Below are positions 33,535 to 42,666 of a stretch of DNA of 64,000 bases, piece by piece (the stretch's first letter is position 1; each line of letters opens with the position of its first letter). Origin of the DNA: Streptomyces sp. CB02058 (GTDB taxonomy: Bacteria > Actinomycetota > Actinomycetes > Streptomycetales > Streptomycetaceae); assembly GCF_001905505.1 (NCBI RefSeq), contig NZ_LIPG01000002.1:620001-684000 (forward strand). The letters are read 5' to 3'. A program made the position numbers and the translations under genes. The notes under the pieces were generated by a model. The model saw only the letters and a list, made by a program, of their open reading frames with translations. It was not told the origin of the DNA and made no database searches.

Positions 33535-35572
33535 ACTCGGGCATCCGCGAGACGGGGTCGAGCGCGGGGTTGGTCAGCGAGTTGGCCCGGCCCTCGCCCG
33601 GCCAGTGGAAGGGCATGAACACGGTGTCCTGCCGGATCGCCACCGTGATCCTGGCCGGCGCCACCGCCCGCCCGCGCCGCGAGGTCACCGCGACGCTCTC
33701 GCCCTCGGCCACCCCGATCCGCTCGGCGAGCCGGGGGTGCAGCTCCACGAACGGGCCCGGCGCCGCGGCGTTCAGCTCGGCCACCCGGCGGGTCTGCGCC
33801 CCCGACTGGTACTGGGACACGACCCGCCCCGTCGTCAGCACCACCGGATACTCCGCGTCCGTCTCCTCCGCGGCGGCCCGGTGCGTGACCGGCACGAACC
33901 TGGCCCGCCCGTCGTCCGTCGCGAACCGCTCCAGGAACAGCCGGGGCGTCCCCGCGTGCTCCTCGTCGGGGCAGGGCCAGAACACCCCGTCCTCCGCCGC
34001 GATCCGTTCGTACGAGATGCCCGCGTAGTCGGCGGGACCGCCCGCGGACGCCCGCCGCAGCTCGTCGAAGACCTCCTCCGGGTCGGCCGGGAAGCCCTTG
34101 CCGTGCCCCAGGAGACCGGCCAGCGCGTTCAGCACCTCCAGGTCGCTGCGGACCCCGTCCGGCGGTGTGACCGCCCGCTGCCGCAGCAGCACCCGGCCCT
34201 CCAGGTTCGTCGTCGTCCCGGTCTCCTCCGCCCACTGCGTCACCGGCAGCACCACATCGGCCAGCGCCGCCGTCTCCGACAGCACCACGTCCGCCACCGC
34301 CAGGAAGTCCAGCGAGCGCAGCCGCTCCTCGACGTGCCCGGCGTGCGGCGCCGAGACGACCGGGTTGGACCCCATGACCAGCAGGGACCGCACATCCCGC
34401 CCCAGCGCGTCCAGCAGCTCGTACGCGCTGCGCCCCGGACCCGGCAGCGAGTCGGGGTCGACGCCCCACACCCCGGCCACATGGCGGCGCGCCGCCGGAT
34501 CGGTGAGCTTGCGGTAGCCGGGCAGCTGGTCGGCCTTCTGCCCGTGCTCCCTGCCGCCCTGGCCGTTGCCCTGGCCGGTCAGGCAGCCGTAGCCGGACAG
34601 CGGGCGACCCGCCCGGCCCGTCGCCAGGCAGAAGTTGATCCAGGCCCCCACCGTGTCCGTGCCCTTGGCCTGCTGCTCGGGGCCCCGCGCGGTGAGCACC
34701 ATCCCGGCCTCCGCGCCGCAGAACATCTCCACGGCCTCGCGCAGCTGAGGCACGGGCACCCCCGTGAGGCGCTCCACCAGCTCCGGCCAGTGCGCCATCG
34801 CACCCGCCCTGGCCTCGTCCCAGCCGCTCGTACGCGCAGCGACGAACTCCTCGTCCACCCGCCCGTCCGCCACGACCAGATGCAGCATGCCGAGCGCGAG
34901 GGCCAGGTCGGTGCCGGGGCGGGGCGCCAGATGCAGATCCGCCTGCTCCGCCGTCCTGGTCCGGCGCGGGTCGATGACGATCAGCCGGCCGCCGTTCTCC
35001 TTCAGCTCGGTCAGATAGCGCAGCGCCGGCGGCATGGTCTCGGCGAGATTCGAGCCGACCAGGATGACGCACCCGGTCCTCGGGACGTCCTCCAGCGGGA
35101 ACGGCAGCCCCCGGTCCAGCCCGAAGGCCCGCTGGTGCGCCGCGGCGGCCGACGACATGCAGAAGCGGCCGTTGTAGTCGATCTGCGAGGTGCCGAGCAC
35201 CACCCGGGCGAACTTCCCGAGGGCGTACGCCTTCTCGTTGGTGAGCCCGCCGCCGCCGAACACCCCGACGGCATCCGCGCCGTGCTCCGCCCGGGTGCCG
35301 CGCAGCCCGTCGGCGATCCGCTCCAGTGCCTCGTCCCAGCTCGCGGGCGCCAGCTCGCCGCCCGCGTCGCGCACGAGCGGACCGGTCAGCCGGACCCCGG
35401 CGGCGAGCACGGCGGGAGCGGTGCGCCCCTTGCCGCAGAGGGCTCCCCGGTTGACCGGGAAGTCGGTACGCTCCACGACCTCGGCCACCGCGCCATCGGT
35501 GACCGGTCGCAGCTTCATCCCGCACTGGAGGGCGCAGTACGGGCAGTGGGTGGACGTCTCGGTGCTGGCCAT
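33497..35572 (-). CDS. nasA: Assimilatory nitrate reductase, molybdopterin catalytic subunit
   Basis: Protein of 691 residues reducing nitrate to nitrite in the cytoplasm. There is no Tat signal. The N-terminal [4Fe-4S] ligands are Cys10, Cys13, Cys17 and Cys46 (HCPYCALQC, GALCGKG). The likely Mo-coordinating Cys is in YNGRFCMSSAAAAH. The bis-MGD binding pattern includes VGSNLAETMPPAL, GCLTGQGNGQGGREHG and the C-terminal PFHWPGEGRANSLTNPALDP. It lacks the C-terminal [2Fe-2S] domain of larger NasA types, so electrons must come from a partner, possibly the reductase at 26697-27935. A GlnR-like array lies upstream. Confidence 0.88.
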   Translation of the reverse strand: MASTETSTHCPYCALQCGMKLRPVTDGAVAEVVERTDFPVNRGALCGKGRTAPAVLAAGVRLTGPLVRDAGGELAPASWDEALERIADGLRGTRAEHGADAVGVFGGGGLTNEKAYALGKFARVVLGTSQIDYNGRFCMSSAAAAHQRAFGLDRGLPFPLEDVPRTGCVILVGSNLAETMPPALRYLTELKENGGRLIVIDPRRTRTAEQADLHLAPRPGTDLALALGMLHLVVADGRVDEEFVAARTSGWDEARAGAMAHWPELVERLTGVPVPQLREAVEMFCGAEAGMVLTARGPEQQAKGTDTVGAWINFCLATGRAGRPLSGYGCLTGQGNGQGGREHGQKADQLPGYRKLTDPAARRHVAGVWGVDPDSLPGPGRSAYELLDALGRDVRSLLVMGSNPVVSAPHAGHVEERLRSLDFLAVADVVLSETAALADVVLPVTQWAEETGTTTNLEGRVLLRQRAVTPPDGVRSDLEVLNALAGLLGHGKGFPADPEEVFDELRRASAGGPADYAGISYERIAAEDGVFWPCPDEEHAGTPRLFLERFATDDGRARFVPVTHRAAAEETDAEYPVVLTTGRVVSQYQSGAQTRRVAELNAAAPGPFVELHPRLAERIGVAEGESVAVTSRRGRAVAPARITVAIRQDTVFMPFHWPGEGRANSLTNPALDPVSRMPEFKVCAVRVEAAG

Positions 35573-35578
35573 ACACCC

Positions 35579-35632
35579 AGCGTGCGAGCCCGGTATTACG
35601 GGGACCGGTGCGTCCGGTTACGCACCGGGTAC
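35579..35632 (-). promoter_or_regulatory. Weak GlnR-like array and leaderless promoter of nasA
   Basis: Read on the minus strand, pentamers at 11-nt spacing are GTACC, GTAAC, CACCG, GTAAT (35632-35595). Two fit GTnAC well and one poorly. Ten nt later CACGCT (35584-35579) ends 6 nt before the nasA ATG. The same geometry occurs at nirB and the chelatase gene. A 9-bp stem (35605-35628) overlaps it. Confidence 0.45.
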
Positions 35633-35639
35633 GCGCACC

Positions 35640-36365
35640 TCAGCCCGCCGCGCCCTCCGCCGTGAGGTCCGCCGTGAGCGCCTCCGTCACGCCCGTCTCC
35701 CGGGGACCCAGGAAGTGCGGATCAGGCTCGAACACCGTGTCCAGGAGCGCCTTGCCCGCCGCGAAGACCTCCCGCGTCCCGCCGTAGTACCAGGTCACAT
35801 CGTGTACGGCGTCGACCCCCACCCCGTACGCGTCGATCCCGGCGGACCGGCACAGGGCGATCGCCCTGCGTATGTGGAAGCCCTGGCTCACCAGGACGGC
35901 CCGGTCGACCCCGAATATCTTCTTGGCCCGGACGCAGGAGTCCCAGGTGTCGAAGCCGGCGTAGTCGCTGACGATCCGGCCGTCCGGCACCCCGCGCCCG
36001 GTGAGATAGGCGCGCATGGCGTCCGGCTCGTCGTACTCCACGCGGCTGTTGTCCCCGGTGACGAGCACGACCCGCACCTTCCCCGCCCTGTACAGCTCGG
36101 CGGCGGCGTCCAGCCGGTGCGCGAGATACGGAGACGGCCTGCCCTGCCACAGCCCCGCCCCGAACACCACGGCGACGTCCCGCGCCGGGGCGTCGGCCGT
36201 CGTGCGCACCCGGGCGTCGGCCGTGGTGTGCAGCCATGCCGCGGGCGACAGCGCCACCACGGAGGCCACCATCAGCGCCTGCACCAGCCGGCGCTGCCCC
36301 CGCCTGGTCCGCGGCAGCCCCGGCCGCGCGGACGCGAGCCGTCCCAGTGCCCCCATCAGCCGCAT
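35640..36365 (-). CDS. SanA/YdcF-type (DUF218) membrane protein
   Basis: Protein of 241 residues. An N-terminal basic stretch and one membrane helix (RRLVQALMVASVVALSPAAW) anchor an extracytoplasmic DUF218 domain. Its marks are VAVVFGAGLWQGRPSPYLAHRLD, VVLVTGDNS, and GFDTWDSCVRAKKIF then VSQGFHIRRAIALCR. SanA of E. coli affects vancomycin exclusion at high temperature; the enzymatic activity is not established. ATG 36365 is chosen, with a GGGGGGCGCGGC tract upstream. An in-frame start at 36566 would run through tandem repeats and is rejected. Confidence 0.82.
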   Translation of the reverse strand: MRLMGALGRLASARPGLPRTRRGQRRLVQALMVASVVALSPAAWLHTTADARVRTTADAPARDVAVVFGAGLWQGRPSPYLAHRLDAAAELYRAGKVRVVLVTGDNSRVEYDEPDAMRAYLTGRGVPDGRIVSDYAGFDTWDSCVRAKKIFGVDRAVLVSQGFHIRRAIALCRSAGIDAYGVGVDAVHDVTWYYGGTREVFAAGKALLDTVFEPDPHFLGPRETGVTEALTADLTAEGAAG

Positions 36366-36426
36366 GCCGCGCCCCCCGCGCTCGGTCCCGGTCCGCCGAT
36401 GCGCGGTCCTGAATGAGGGACGAACG

Positions 36427-36496
36427 ACGAGCGGAAAAGGTTCGCCGGTGTGAACAGGTGACGAGCGGAAAAGGTCCGCGCCGGTGTGAACAGGTA
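36427..36496. repeat. Two tandem ~35-bp repeats
   Basis: Copy 1 (36427-36460, 34 nt) and copy 2 (36461-36496, 36 nt) share ACGAGCGGAAAAGGT and CCGGTGTGAACAGGT; they differ by a 2-nt insertion and a few bases. They lie between divergent sanA-like and chelatase genes, upstream of the GlnR-like site. Confidence 0.8.
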
Positions 36497-36540
36497 CTGA
36501 CACCGCCGACGCCCTCCCCGTGAGGCAGCCGCAAACACCC

Positions 36541-36583
36541 GTCACCGGTGCGAAACGGCCCGGCAACCTCGGCCCTGCACCAT
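36541..36583 (+). promoter_or_regulatory. GlnR-like box and leaderless promoter of the chelatase gene
   Basis: GTCAC-n6-GAAAC-n6-GCAAC (36541-36567): the first two pentamers match the GlnR a and b boxes perfectly. Ten nt later, CACCAT (36578-36583) ends 6 nt before ATG 36590, an apparent leaderless -10. Confidence 0.65.
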
Positions 36584-36589
36584 CGGTTC

Positions 36590-37498
36590 ATGACGGAGAC
36601 GGCATCGGAACACCTCAGTGAGTCCCTGCCCCTCGACAGCACGGCGCAACTCCTGACCCGCATCACCTCCCAGCTCGGAAGCCAGCTCAGCCTCGTCTCC
36701 CTGAACGGAACCCGCAGGCCCATGCACCTCACCCGGAGCACAGCCCCCACCCTGGTCGCCGTCGCGCACGGCAGCCGGGACCCGCAGGCCCTGCGCACCG
36801 TCCTGGAGCTCCTGGACCGGGTGCGGGAGCTCCGGCCGGGTCTCGACGTCCGGCTCGGGCACATCGAGCTCAACGAACCCCTGCTGCCGGACACGCTGGA
36901 CGGCATCGGGCACGGCGGCGACGCCGTCCTCGTCCCGCTGCTGCTCGGCCGCGGCCACCACGTACGCCACGACCTGCCCCGTGCCGCGGAGGCCGCGAGC
37001 GGACTGCGGACCCGGGTCGCTGCGCCGCTCGGACCGCACCCCCTGCTCGTCGAGGCGCTGTACGAGCGGCTCGTCGAGGCCGGCTGGCGCGACGAGGACG
37101 GCACGAGCCGCAGCGCCGCCGTGGTCCTCGCCGCCGCCGGATCACGCGACCCCGACTCCGACGTCGACGCCCGCCGCACCGCCGCCATGCTCAGCGACCG
37201 ACTCGGCGGCGTACCCGTCGTACCGGCGTACGCCTCCGCCGCCACGCCGACCGTCCCGGCCGCCCTGCGCGCCCTGGCCGCCAGGGGCCGCCACCGGGTC
37301 GCCCTCGCCTCGTACTTCACGGCACCCGGCCGCTTCGCCACCGTCTCGGCCGCCGCCGCACCGGGCATCGCCGCCGCGCCGCTCGGCGCCCACCCGGCGA
37401 TGGCCCGCCTCCTGCTGCACCGGTACGACCAGGCCGTGACCCGCACCGCGCCCTCCTACGGCGCCCTGACGCACCCCCATCTCCTCGCCTCCGCCTGA
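36590..37498 (+). CDS. Sirohydrochlorin chelatase (CbiX/SirB family)
   Basis: Protein of 302 residues. After ~55 variable residues come two CbiX half-domains: LVAVAHGSRDPQALRTVLE (with the metal-binding His of the HGSRD motif) and VPLLLGRGHHVRHDLP in the first; VVLAAAGSRDPDSDVDARR and VALASYFTAPGRFATV in the second. The second HGSRD is replaced by AGSRD, so only the first half seems to be a full metal site. It inserts iron (siroheme) or cobalt (B12) into sirohydrochlorin. The GlnR-like promoter and nearby nasA suggest siroheme supply for NirB. Confidence 0.85.
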   Translation: MTETASEHLSESLPLDSTAQLLTRITSQLGSQLSLVSLNGTRRPMHLTRSTAPTLVAVAHGSRDPQALRTVLELLDRVRELRPGLDVRLGHIELNEPLLPDTLDGIGHGGDAVLVPLLLGRGHHVRHDLPRAAEAASGLRTRVAAPLGPHPLLVEALYERLVEAGWRDEDGTSRSAAVVLAAAGSRDPDSDVDARRTAAMLSDRLGGVPVVPAYASAATPTVPAALRALAARGRHRVALASYFTAPGRFATVSAAAAPGIAAAPLGAHPAMARLLLHRYDQAVTRTAPSYGALTHPHLLASA

Positions 37499-37534
37499 CC
37501 CTTCCTGTCGGCCCGGACGTTTACTGTCGAGGGC

Positions 37535-38845
37535 ATGGACGGTACGTACGACCCCCGGGACACGCCCTACGGCGCCGCTGACACCGAGCGCTGGGACACC
37601 GAGCCGGACAAACGCCCCGGCCGCACCGCCTTCCAGCGCGACCGGGCGCGTGTGCTGCACTCCGCCGCCCTGCGCAGGCTCGCCGGCAAGACCCAGGTCG
37701 TCACGCCCGGCACCCGGGGCCGTGCCTGGGACGCCAGTCCCCGCACCCGGCTCACCCACTCCCTGGAGTGCGCCCAGGTCGGCCGCGAGCTCGGAGCCGC
37801 CCTGGGCTGCGACCCCGACCTCGTCGAGACGGCCTGCCTCTCCCACGACATGGGCCACCCGCCCTTCGGGCACAACGGCGAGCAGGCGCTCAACGACTTC
37901 GCCTCGGACTGCGGCGGTTTCGAGGGCAACGCCCAGTCGCTGCGCCTGCTGACCCGCATCGAACCCAAGCGCTTCGTCCGCGACCCGCGCAGCGGCGAGC
38001 TCGTCAGTGTGGGCCTCAACCTGACCCGGGCCGCCCTGGACGCCGCCACCAAGTACCCCTGGCCCAGGGGCGCGCACCCCAGGGACCCGGCCTCCCCGAA
38101 ATTCGGGGTGTACGAGGACGACCTGCCGGTCTTCGCGTGGATCCGCAAGGGCGCGCCGCAGGACGGCACCTGCTTCGAGGCCCAGGTCATGGACTGGTCC
38201 GACGACGTCGCCTACTCCGTGCACGACTTCGAGGACGGCCTGCACGCCGGACACATCGACGCCGGCTGCCTCTTCTCCGAGCCCGAGCGGGCGGAGATCT
38301 GGGCCGTCGCCATCGGCCGGTACGTCCCGGCGGACACCGGTCCCCAGGAGCTCTCCGACGCCCTGGACCGGCTCACCGCCCAGGAGTGGTGGCCGCGCGG
38401 CTACGACGGCTCGGCGGTCGCCCAGGCCCGGCTGAAGGACGCGACGAGCCAGCTCATCGGCAGGTTCTGCCTCGCGGCGGAGTCCGCCACCCACGCCGCG
38501 TACGGCCCCGGGAGGCTCGGGAGGTACGGCGCCGAGCTCATCGTCCCGCGCGAGGTGCGCAACGAATGCGCCGTGCTCAAGGCCGTCGCCGACCGTTACG
38601 TCATGCAGCGCGCCGAGCAGGAGGCCATCCGCGCGGACCAGCGGATCGTCATCGCCGAGCTCGCCGCCGCGCTGACCGCCCGCGCCCCCGAGGGACTGGA
38701 GCCCCAGTTCCGCGCGCTGCACGCCGCGGCCCCCGACGACAGGGCGCGCAAGCGGGTCCTCGTCGACCAGATCGCCGCACTCACCGACGCCTCCGCACGG
38801 TCCCTCCACAGGACTCTGACGGGCGTTCGGCAGACTGGACCATGA
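37535..38845 (+). CDS. dgt: Deoxyguanosinetriphosphate triphosphohydrolase-like HD protein
   Basis: Protein of 436 residues that hydrolyses dGTP (or other dNTPs) to deoxynucleoside and triphosphate. The HD metal site is seen in [16 protein letters not shown] (His75), [19 protein letters not shown] (His104-Asp105) and the later Asp in [15 protein letters not shown]. The actinobacterial family sits just upstream of dnaG, as here. ATG 37535 follows GAGGGC at 5 nt; a TACTGT -10 lies close by, so the leader is very short. Confidence 0.9.
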   Translation: MDGTYDPRDTPYGAADTERWDTEPDKRPGRTAFQRDRARVLHSAALRRLAGKTQVVTPGTRGRAWDASPRTRLTHSLECAQVGRELGAALGCDPDLVETACLSHDMGHPPFGHNGEQALNDFASDCGGFEGNAQSLRLLTRIEPKRFVRDPRSGELVSVGLNLTRAALDAATKYPWPRGAHPRDPASPKFGVYEDDLPVFAWIRKGAPQDGTCFEAQVMDWSDDVAYSVHDFEDGLHAGHIDAGCLFSEPERAEIWAVAIGRYVPADTGPQELSDALDRLTAQEWWPRGYDGSAVAQARLKDATSQLIGRFCLAAESATHAAYGPGRLGRYGAELIVPREVRNECAVLKAVADRYVMQRAEQEAIRADQRIVIAELAAALTARAPEGLEPQFRALHAAAPDDRARKRVLVDQIAALTDASARSLHRTLTGVRQTGP

Positions 38846-38963
38846 CCGGGCCACATGCCAGCGGCCGTGTCCCGATCGAGGCACACCCTCTTTCGCCATC
38901 ACGCTGCGTGCGGGACGCTCGCAGCTGGCGGCGCCGCGCAGCACAGTACCGAGGAGGCACCAA

Positions 38964-40223
38964 GTGGTCGACGCACATCGGACGTTCGTCATCATCGGCG
39001 GGGGACTGGCCGGAGCGAAGGCAGCCGAGACACTCCGGGCGGAGGGCTTCAGCGGCCGGGTGATCCTCATCGGCGACGAGCGCGACCATCCGTACGAGCG
39101 GCCACCGCTGTCCAAGGGATACCTGGCGGGCAAGGACGAGCGGGAGACCGTCTTCGTCCACAAGACCGCCTGGTACGCCGGCGCCGACATCGAGCTCCAC
39201 CTCGGCCAGGTGGTGACCTCCATCGACCGGGCCGGCCGCTCGGTGCAGCTCGGTGACAACACCGTCGTCCACTACGACAAGCTCCTGCTCGCCACCGGAG
39301 CCGAGCCGCGCCGCCTCGACATCCCGGGTACCGACCTGGTCGGCGTGCACCACCTGCGCCGACTCGCCCACGCCGACCGGCTGCGGGGCGTCCTCGCCGC
39401 CCTCGGCCGCGACAACGGCCACCTGGTGATCGCCGGAGGCGGCTGGATCGGCCTGGAGGTCGCCGCTGCGGCCCGTGGATACGGCGCGGAGGTCACCGTC
39501 GTCGAGCCCTCCGCGACCCCGCTGCACCACGTGATCGGCCCGGAGCTCGGCCAGATCTTCACCGATCTGCACGCCGAGCACGGCGTCCGCTTCCACTTCG
39601 GCGCCCGCCTCACCGAGATCACCGGCCAGGACGGCCTGGTCCTCGCCGCCCGCACCGACGACGGCGAGGAGCACCCGGCCCACGACGTGCTCGCCGCGAT
39701 CGGCGCCGCACCGCGCACCTCGCTCGCGGAGGCCGCCGGGCTCGACATGGCGGACCGCTCCCAGGGCGGCGGCGTCGCCGTCGACGCCTCCCTGCGCACC
39801 TCCGACCCGCACATCTACGCCGCCGGGGACATCGCCTCCGTGGACCACCCGCTCTTCGGCGGCCGGCTGCGGGTGGAGCACTGGGCGAACGCCCTGAACA
39901 GCGGCCCCGCCGCCGCGAAGGCCATGCTGGGCCAGGACGTGACGTACGACCGGGTGCCGTACTTCTTCTCCGACCAGTACGACCTGGGCCTGGAGTACTC
40001 CGGCTGGGCGCCGCCCGGCTCGTACGACCAGGTCGTCATCCGGGGCGATGCCGGAAAGCGTGAGTTCATCGCCTTCTGGCTCAAGGACCACCGGGTCCTC
40101 GCCGGGATGAACGTGAATGTGTGGGACGTCACCGAGGACATCCAGAAGCTGATCAAGGCCGCCGGGCCGGTCGACCCGGACGCCCTGGGCGACCCCTCGG
40201 TGCCCCTGGACTCCCTGCTCTGA
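38964..40223 (+). CDS. Ferredoxin reductase-like FAD/NAD(P) oxidoreductase
   Basis: Protein of 419 residues of the putidaredoxin/rubredoxin reductase type. FAD fold: FVIIGGGLAGAKAAETLR; flavin motif PYERPPLSKGYLAGKDE; NAD fold: LVIAGGGWIGLEVAAAARGYG; second FAD motif IYAAGDIASVDHPLFG; C-terminal interface domain with DQYDLGLEYSGWA. It would pass electrons from NAD(P)H to a ferredoxin serving, for example, a P450; no such partner is adjacent. GTG 38964 has GAGGAGG 6 nt upstream. A perfect 17-bp terminator follows. Confidence 0.87.
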   Translation: MVDAHRTFVIIGGGLAGAKAAETLRAEGFSGRVILIGDERDHPYERPPLSKGYLAGKDERETVFVHKTAWYAGADIELHLGQVVTSIDRAGRSVQLGDNTVVHYDKLLLATGAEPRRLDIPGTDLVGVHHLRRLAHADRLRGVLAALGRDNGHLVIAGGGWIGLEVAAAARGYGAEVTVVEPSATPLHHVIGPELGQIFTDLHAEHGVRFHFGARLTEITGQDGLVLAARTDDGEEHPAHDVLAAIGAAPRTSLAEAAGLDMADRSQGGGVAVDASLRTSDPHIYAAGDIASVDHPLFGGRLRVEHWANALNSGPAAAKAMLGQDVTYDRVPYFFSDQYDLGLEYSGWAPPGSYDQVVIRGDAGKREFIAFWLKDHRVLAGMNVNVWDVTEDIQKLIKAAGPVDPDALGDPSVPLDSLL

Positions 40224-40250
40224 GCGGTGGGGCCGGGCAACCGCGACCGG

Positions 40251-40287
40251 CCGGGACCCGGCGGCGGGCGCCGCCGCCGGGTCCCGG
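40251..40287 (+). terminator. Very strong terminator after the ferredoxin reductase gene
   Basis: A perfect 17-bp stem beginning CCGGGACCCGGCGGCGG with a 3-nt loop, followed by TTCCCC, 28 nt after the stop. Confidence 0.85.
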
Positions 40288-40305
40288 TTCCCCGGCCCCA
40301 CCCGC

Positions 40306-40505
40306 AGGGCCTTTCGTTTGGATCAGGCCGGGCTCGCGTGCCCTGGCACCGCACCTCGCGGCGTTGTCGTCAATCTTCCCCGAGCTCTCGGCTTCGCTCG
40401 AGCAGGGGAGGCCCCAACCGCTCCGCGTTGCCTCAATCCTCCGCCTTGCGATGCACGGCACCAGGCCCCGATCCCCGATCCGGCCTGTTCCAAACGAAAG
40501 GCCCT
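40306..40505. repeat. 200-bp element bounded by 26-bp inverted repeats (MITE-like)
   Basis: The ends 40306-40331 and 40480-40505 are reverse complements with one mismatch in 26; the shared core is GGGCCTTTCGTTTGG. Inside, further arms (around CCCTGGCACCGC and GGCACCAGGCCC) pair imperfectly, and GCGTTG...TCAATC..TCC occurs twice in direct orientation. No ORF is present. Its right end adjoins the dnaG -10 box. It is probably a non-autonomous repeated element, but copy number is unknown. Confidence 0.7.
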
Positions 40506-40510
40506 AGACT
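40505..40510 (+). promoter_or_regulatory. Leaderless -10 box of dnaG (TAGACT)
   Basis: TAGACT ends 6 nt before GTG 40517, no ribosome site is visible, and the -35 region falls inside the terminal repeat of the 200-bp element. Confidence 0.6.
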
Positions 40511-40516
40511 TCACTC

Positions 40517-42424
40517 GTGGCAGGCAGGATCAATGACGACGACGTGAAGGCGGTACGGGACGCGGTCCCGATCGACGCCGTCGTGTCCGAGTACCTCCAG
40601 CTGCGCAACGCGGGCGGCGGAAACCTCAAGGGACTCTGCCCCTTCCACGACGAGAAGTCCCCCTCCTTCCAGGTCAGCCCGGGCAAGGGCCTGTTCCACT
40701 GCTTCGGCTGCCAGGAGGGCGGCGACACGATCGCCTTCGTGATGAAGATCGATCACCTCACCTTCTCCGAGACGGTCGAGCGCCTCGCCGCCAAGGCGGG
40801 CATCACCCTGCGGTACGAGGAGGGCGGGTACAACCCCTCCCACCAGCGCGGCGAGCGGATCAGGCTGGTCGAGGCGCACAAGATCGCCGCCGACTTCTAC
40901 CGCGAGCAGCTGAACGGCCCGGAGGCCGAGATCGGCCGGAAGTTCCTCGCCGAACGCGGCTTCGACCAGGACGCGGCGGCCCACTTCGGCGTGGGCTACA
41001 GCCCCGCGGGCTGGGACCACCTCACCCGCTTCCTGCGCGGCAAGGGCTTCAGCGACAAGGAGCTCATCAGCTCCGGCCTCTCCCAGGACGGCCGCCGGGG
41101 CCCGATCGACCGGTTCCGCGGCCGGCTGATGTGGCCGATCAGCGACACCTCGGGGGAGATCGTCGGCTTCGGCGCCCGCAAGCTCCGGGACGACGACAAC
41201 GGCCCGAAGTACCTCAACACCCCCGAGACCTCGATCTACAAGAAGTCCCAGGTGCTGTACGGCATCGACCTGGCCAAGAAGGACATCGCCAAGGCGAGCA
41301 GGGCCGTCGTCGTCGAGGGCTACACCGACGTCATGGCCTGCCACCTCGCCGGGGTCACCACCGCCATCGCCACCTGCGGCACGGCGTTCGGCAACGACCA
41401 CATCAAGATCCTCCGTCGGCTCCTGATGGACAACGGCAGCGCCCGCGTGATCTTCACCTTCGACGGTGACGCGGCCGGCCAGAAGGCCGCCCTGCGCGCC
41501 TTCGAGGACGACCAGAAGTTCGCGGCCGAGACGTACATCGCGATCGCCCCGGACAGCATGGACCCGTGCGACCTGCGGCTGGCCAAGGGTGACGACGCCG
41601 TCCGCGACCTGGTCGAACCCCGCACCCCGCTCTTCGAGTTCGCGCTCCGCCAGATCGTCGGCCGGTACGACCTGGAGACCCCGGCCGGGCGCGCTGCCGC
41701 CCTGGACGAGGCCGCACCCGTGGTCGCCAAGATCAAGACGAGCAGCGTGCAGCGTGAGGTGGCCGTCCAGCTGGCCGGCTTCGTCGGCATCCTCGACCAG
41801 GAATTCGTCGTCCACCGGGTCAACCAGCTCGCCCAGTGGGCCCGGGGACGCGGCGACCAGCGGGGCCCCGCACCGGCCTCCTCGCGCGGCGGTGCGCAGC
41901 ACCAGCAGGTCCAGGCCCCCAAGGCACCGCCGGGCCCCGCGCTCAACCTCCGCAGCCCCGCCCACCGCACCGAGCGCGAGCTGCTCAAGCTCGCCCTGCA
42001 GAAGCCCGCCCTGGTCTCGCCCGCCTTCGACGCCTACGGGGTCGACGAGTTCACCGCCCCGCCCTACGCGGCCGTGCGCCAGTGCATCGCCGAGGCGGGC
42101 GGCGCGGAGCTGGGCGTCGCCGAGACCCGCGAGTATCTCGTCCAGGTGCTCGACGCGACCCCCGACGACACGGTGCGCAAGCTCGTCACCGAGCTGGCGG
42201 TCGAGGTCTTCCACGGCAAGTCCATCGACGAGACGTACGCCGGCCAGCACCTGGTCAACGTCCGCCTGCGCGCGGTCGACCGCAGGATCGACGACGTCCA
42301 GAGCAGCCTCGCGCGCCTCGGCAGCAACGTCGCCCCCGACCATCTGGCCGCCGCGCAGAACGAGGTCTGGGTCCTCCAGCAGTACGCGCAGTCGCTGCGG
42401 AGCCACGGCGCCGACGCGCTCTGA
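40517..42424 (+). CDS. dnaG: DNA primase
   Basis: Protein of 635 residues that makes RNA primers for replication. The N-terminal CHC2 zinc finger is seen as Cys41, His44, Cys62 and Cys65 ([23 protein letters not shown]). The catalytic TOPRIM core holds [17 protein letters not shown] and [19 protein letters not shown], the latter providing metal-binding acids. A Gln/Ala/Pro-rich linker (residues ~435-480) leads to the C-terminal DnaB-helicase interaction domain. It appears leaderless, from GTG 40517. Confidence 0.96.
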   Translation: MAGRINDDDVKAVRDAVPIDAVVSEYLQLRNAGGGNLKGLCPFHDEKSPSFQVSPGKGLFHCFGCQEGGDTIAFVMKIDHLTFSETVERLAAKAGITLRYEEGGYNPSHQRGERIRLVEAHKIAADFYREQLNGPEAEIGRKFLAERGFDQDAAAHFGVGYSPAGWDHLTRFLRGKGFSDKELISSGLSQDGRRGPIDRFRGRLMWPISDTSGEIVGFGARKLRDDDNGPKYLNTPETSIYKKSQVLYGIDLAKKDIAKASRAVVVEGYTDVMACHLAGVTTAIATCGTAFGNDHIKILRRLLMDNGSARVIFTFDGDAAGQKAALRAFEDDQKFAAETYIAIAPDSMDPCDLRLAKGDDAVRDLVEPRTPLFEFALRQIVGRYDLETPAGRAAALDEAAPVVAKIKTSSVQREVAVQLAGFVGILDQEFVVHRVNQLAQWARGRGDQRGPAPASSRGGAQHQQVQAPKAPPGPALNLRSPAHRTERELLKLALQKPALVSPAFDAYGVDEFTAPPYAAVRQCIAEAGGAELGVAETREYLVQVLDATPDDTVRKLVTELAVEVFHGKSIDETYAGQHLVNVRLRAVDRRIDDVQSSLARLGSNVAPDHLAAAQNEVWVLQQYAQSLRSHGADAL

Positions 42425-42666
42425 TCCCGCCTCCCCGGCTCATCGGCCCCCGGCTCCCCGGTCCGGCGCGCCCCGGGGCCGGGTCAGGACCTGATCAGCA
42501 ACCGGTCACGCTCCGGACGCAAAAAGTCACCGCACGCCCCTCGTGGCAGCGATGTGTCGTACCCCACACTGGGTGGCGGTGCCTGAGTCATCGGAGCGCG
42601 GCCGGTCCGCCCGGGGCGGACCTCCATCCCCCGCGATCCGGCAGCGATCACCTGGAGGTCGCCCCC

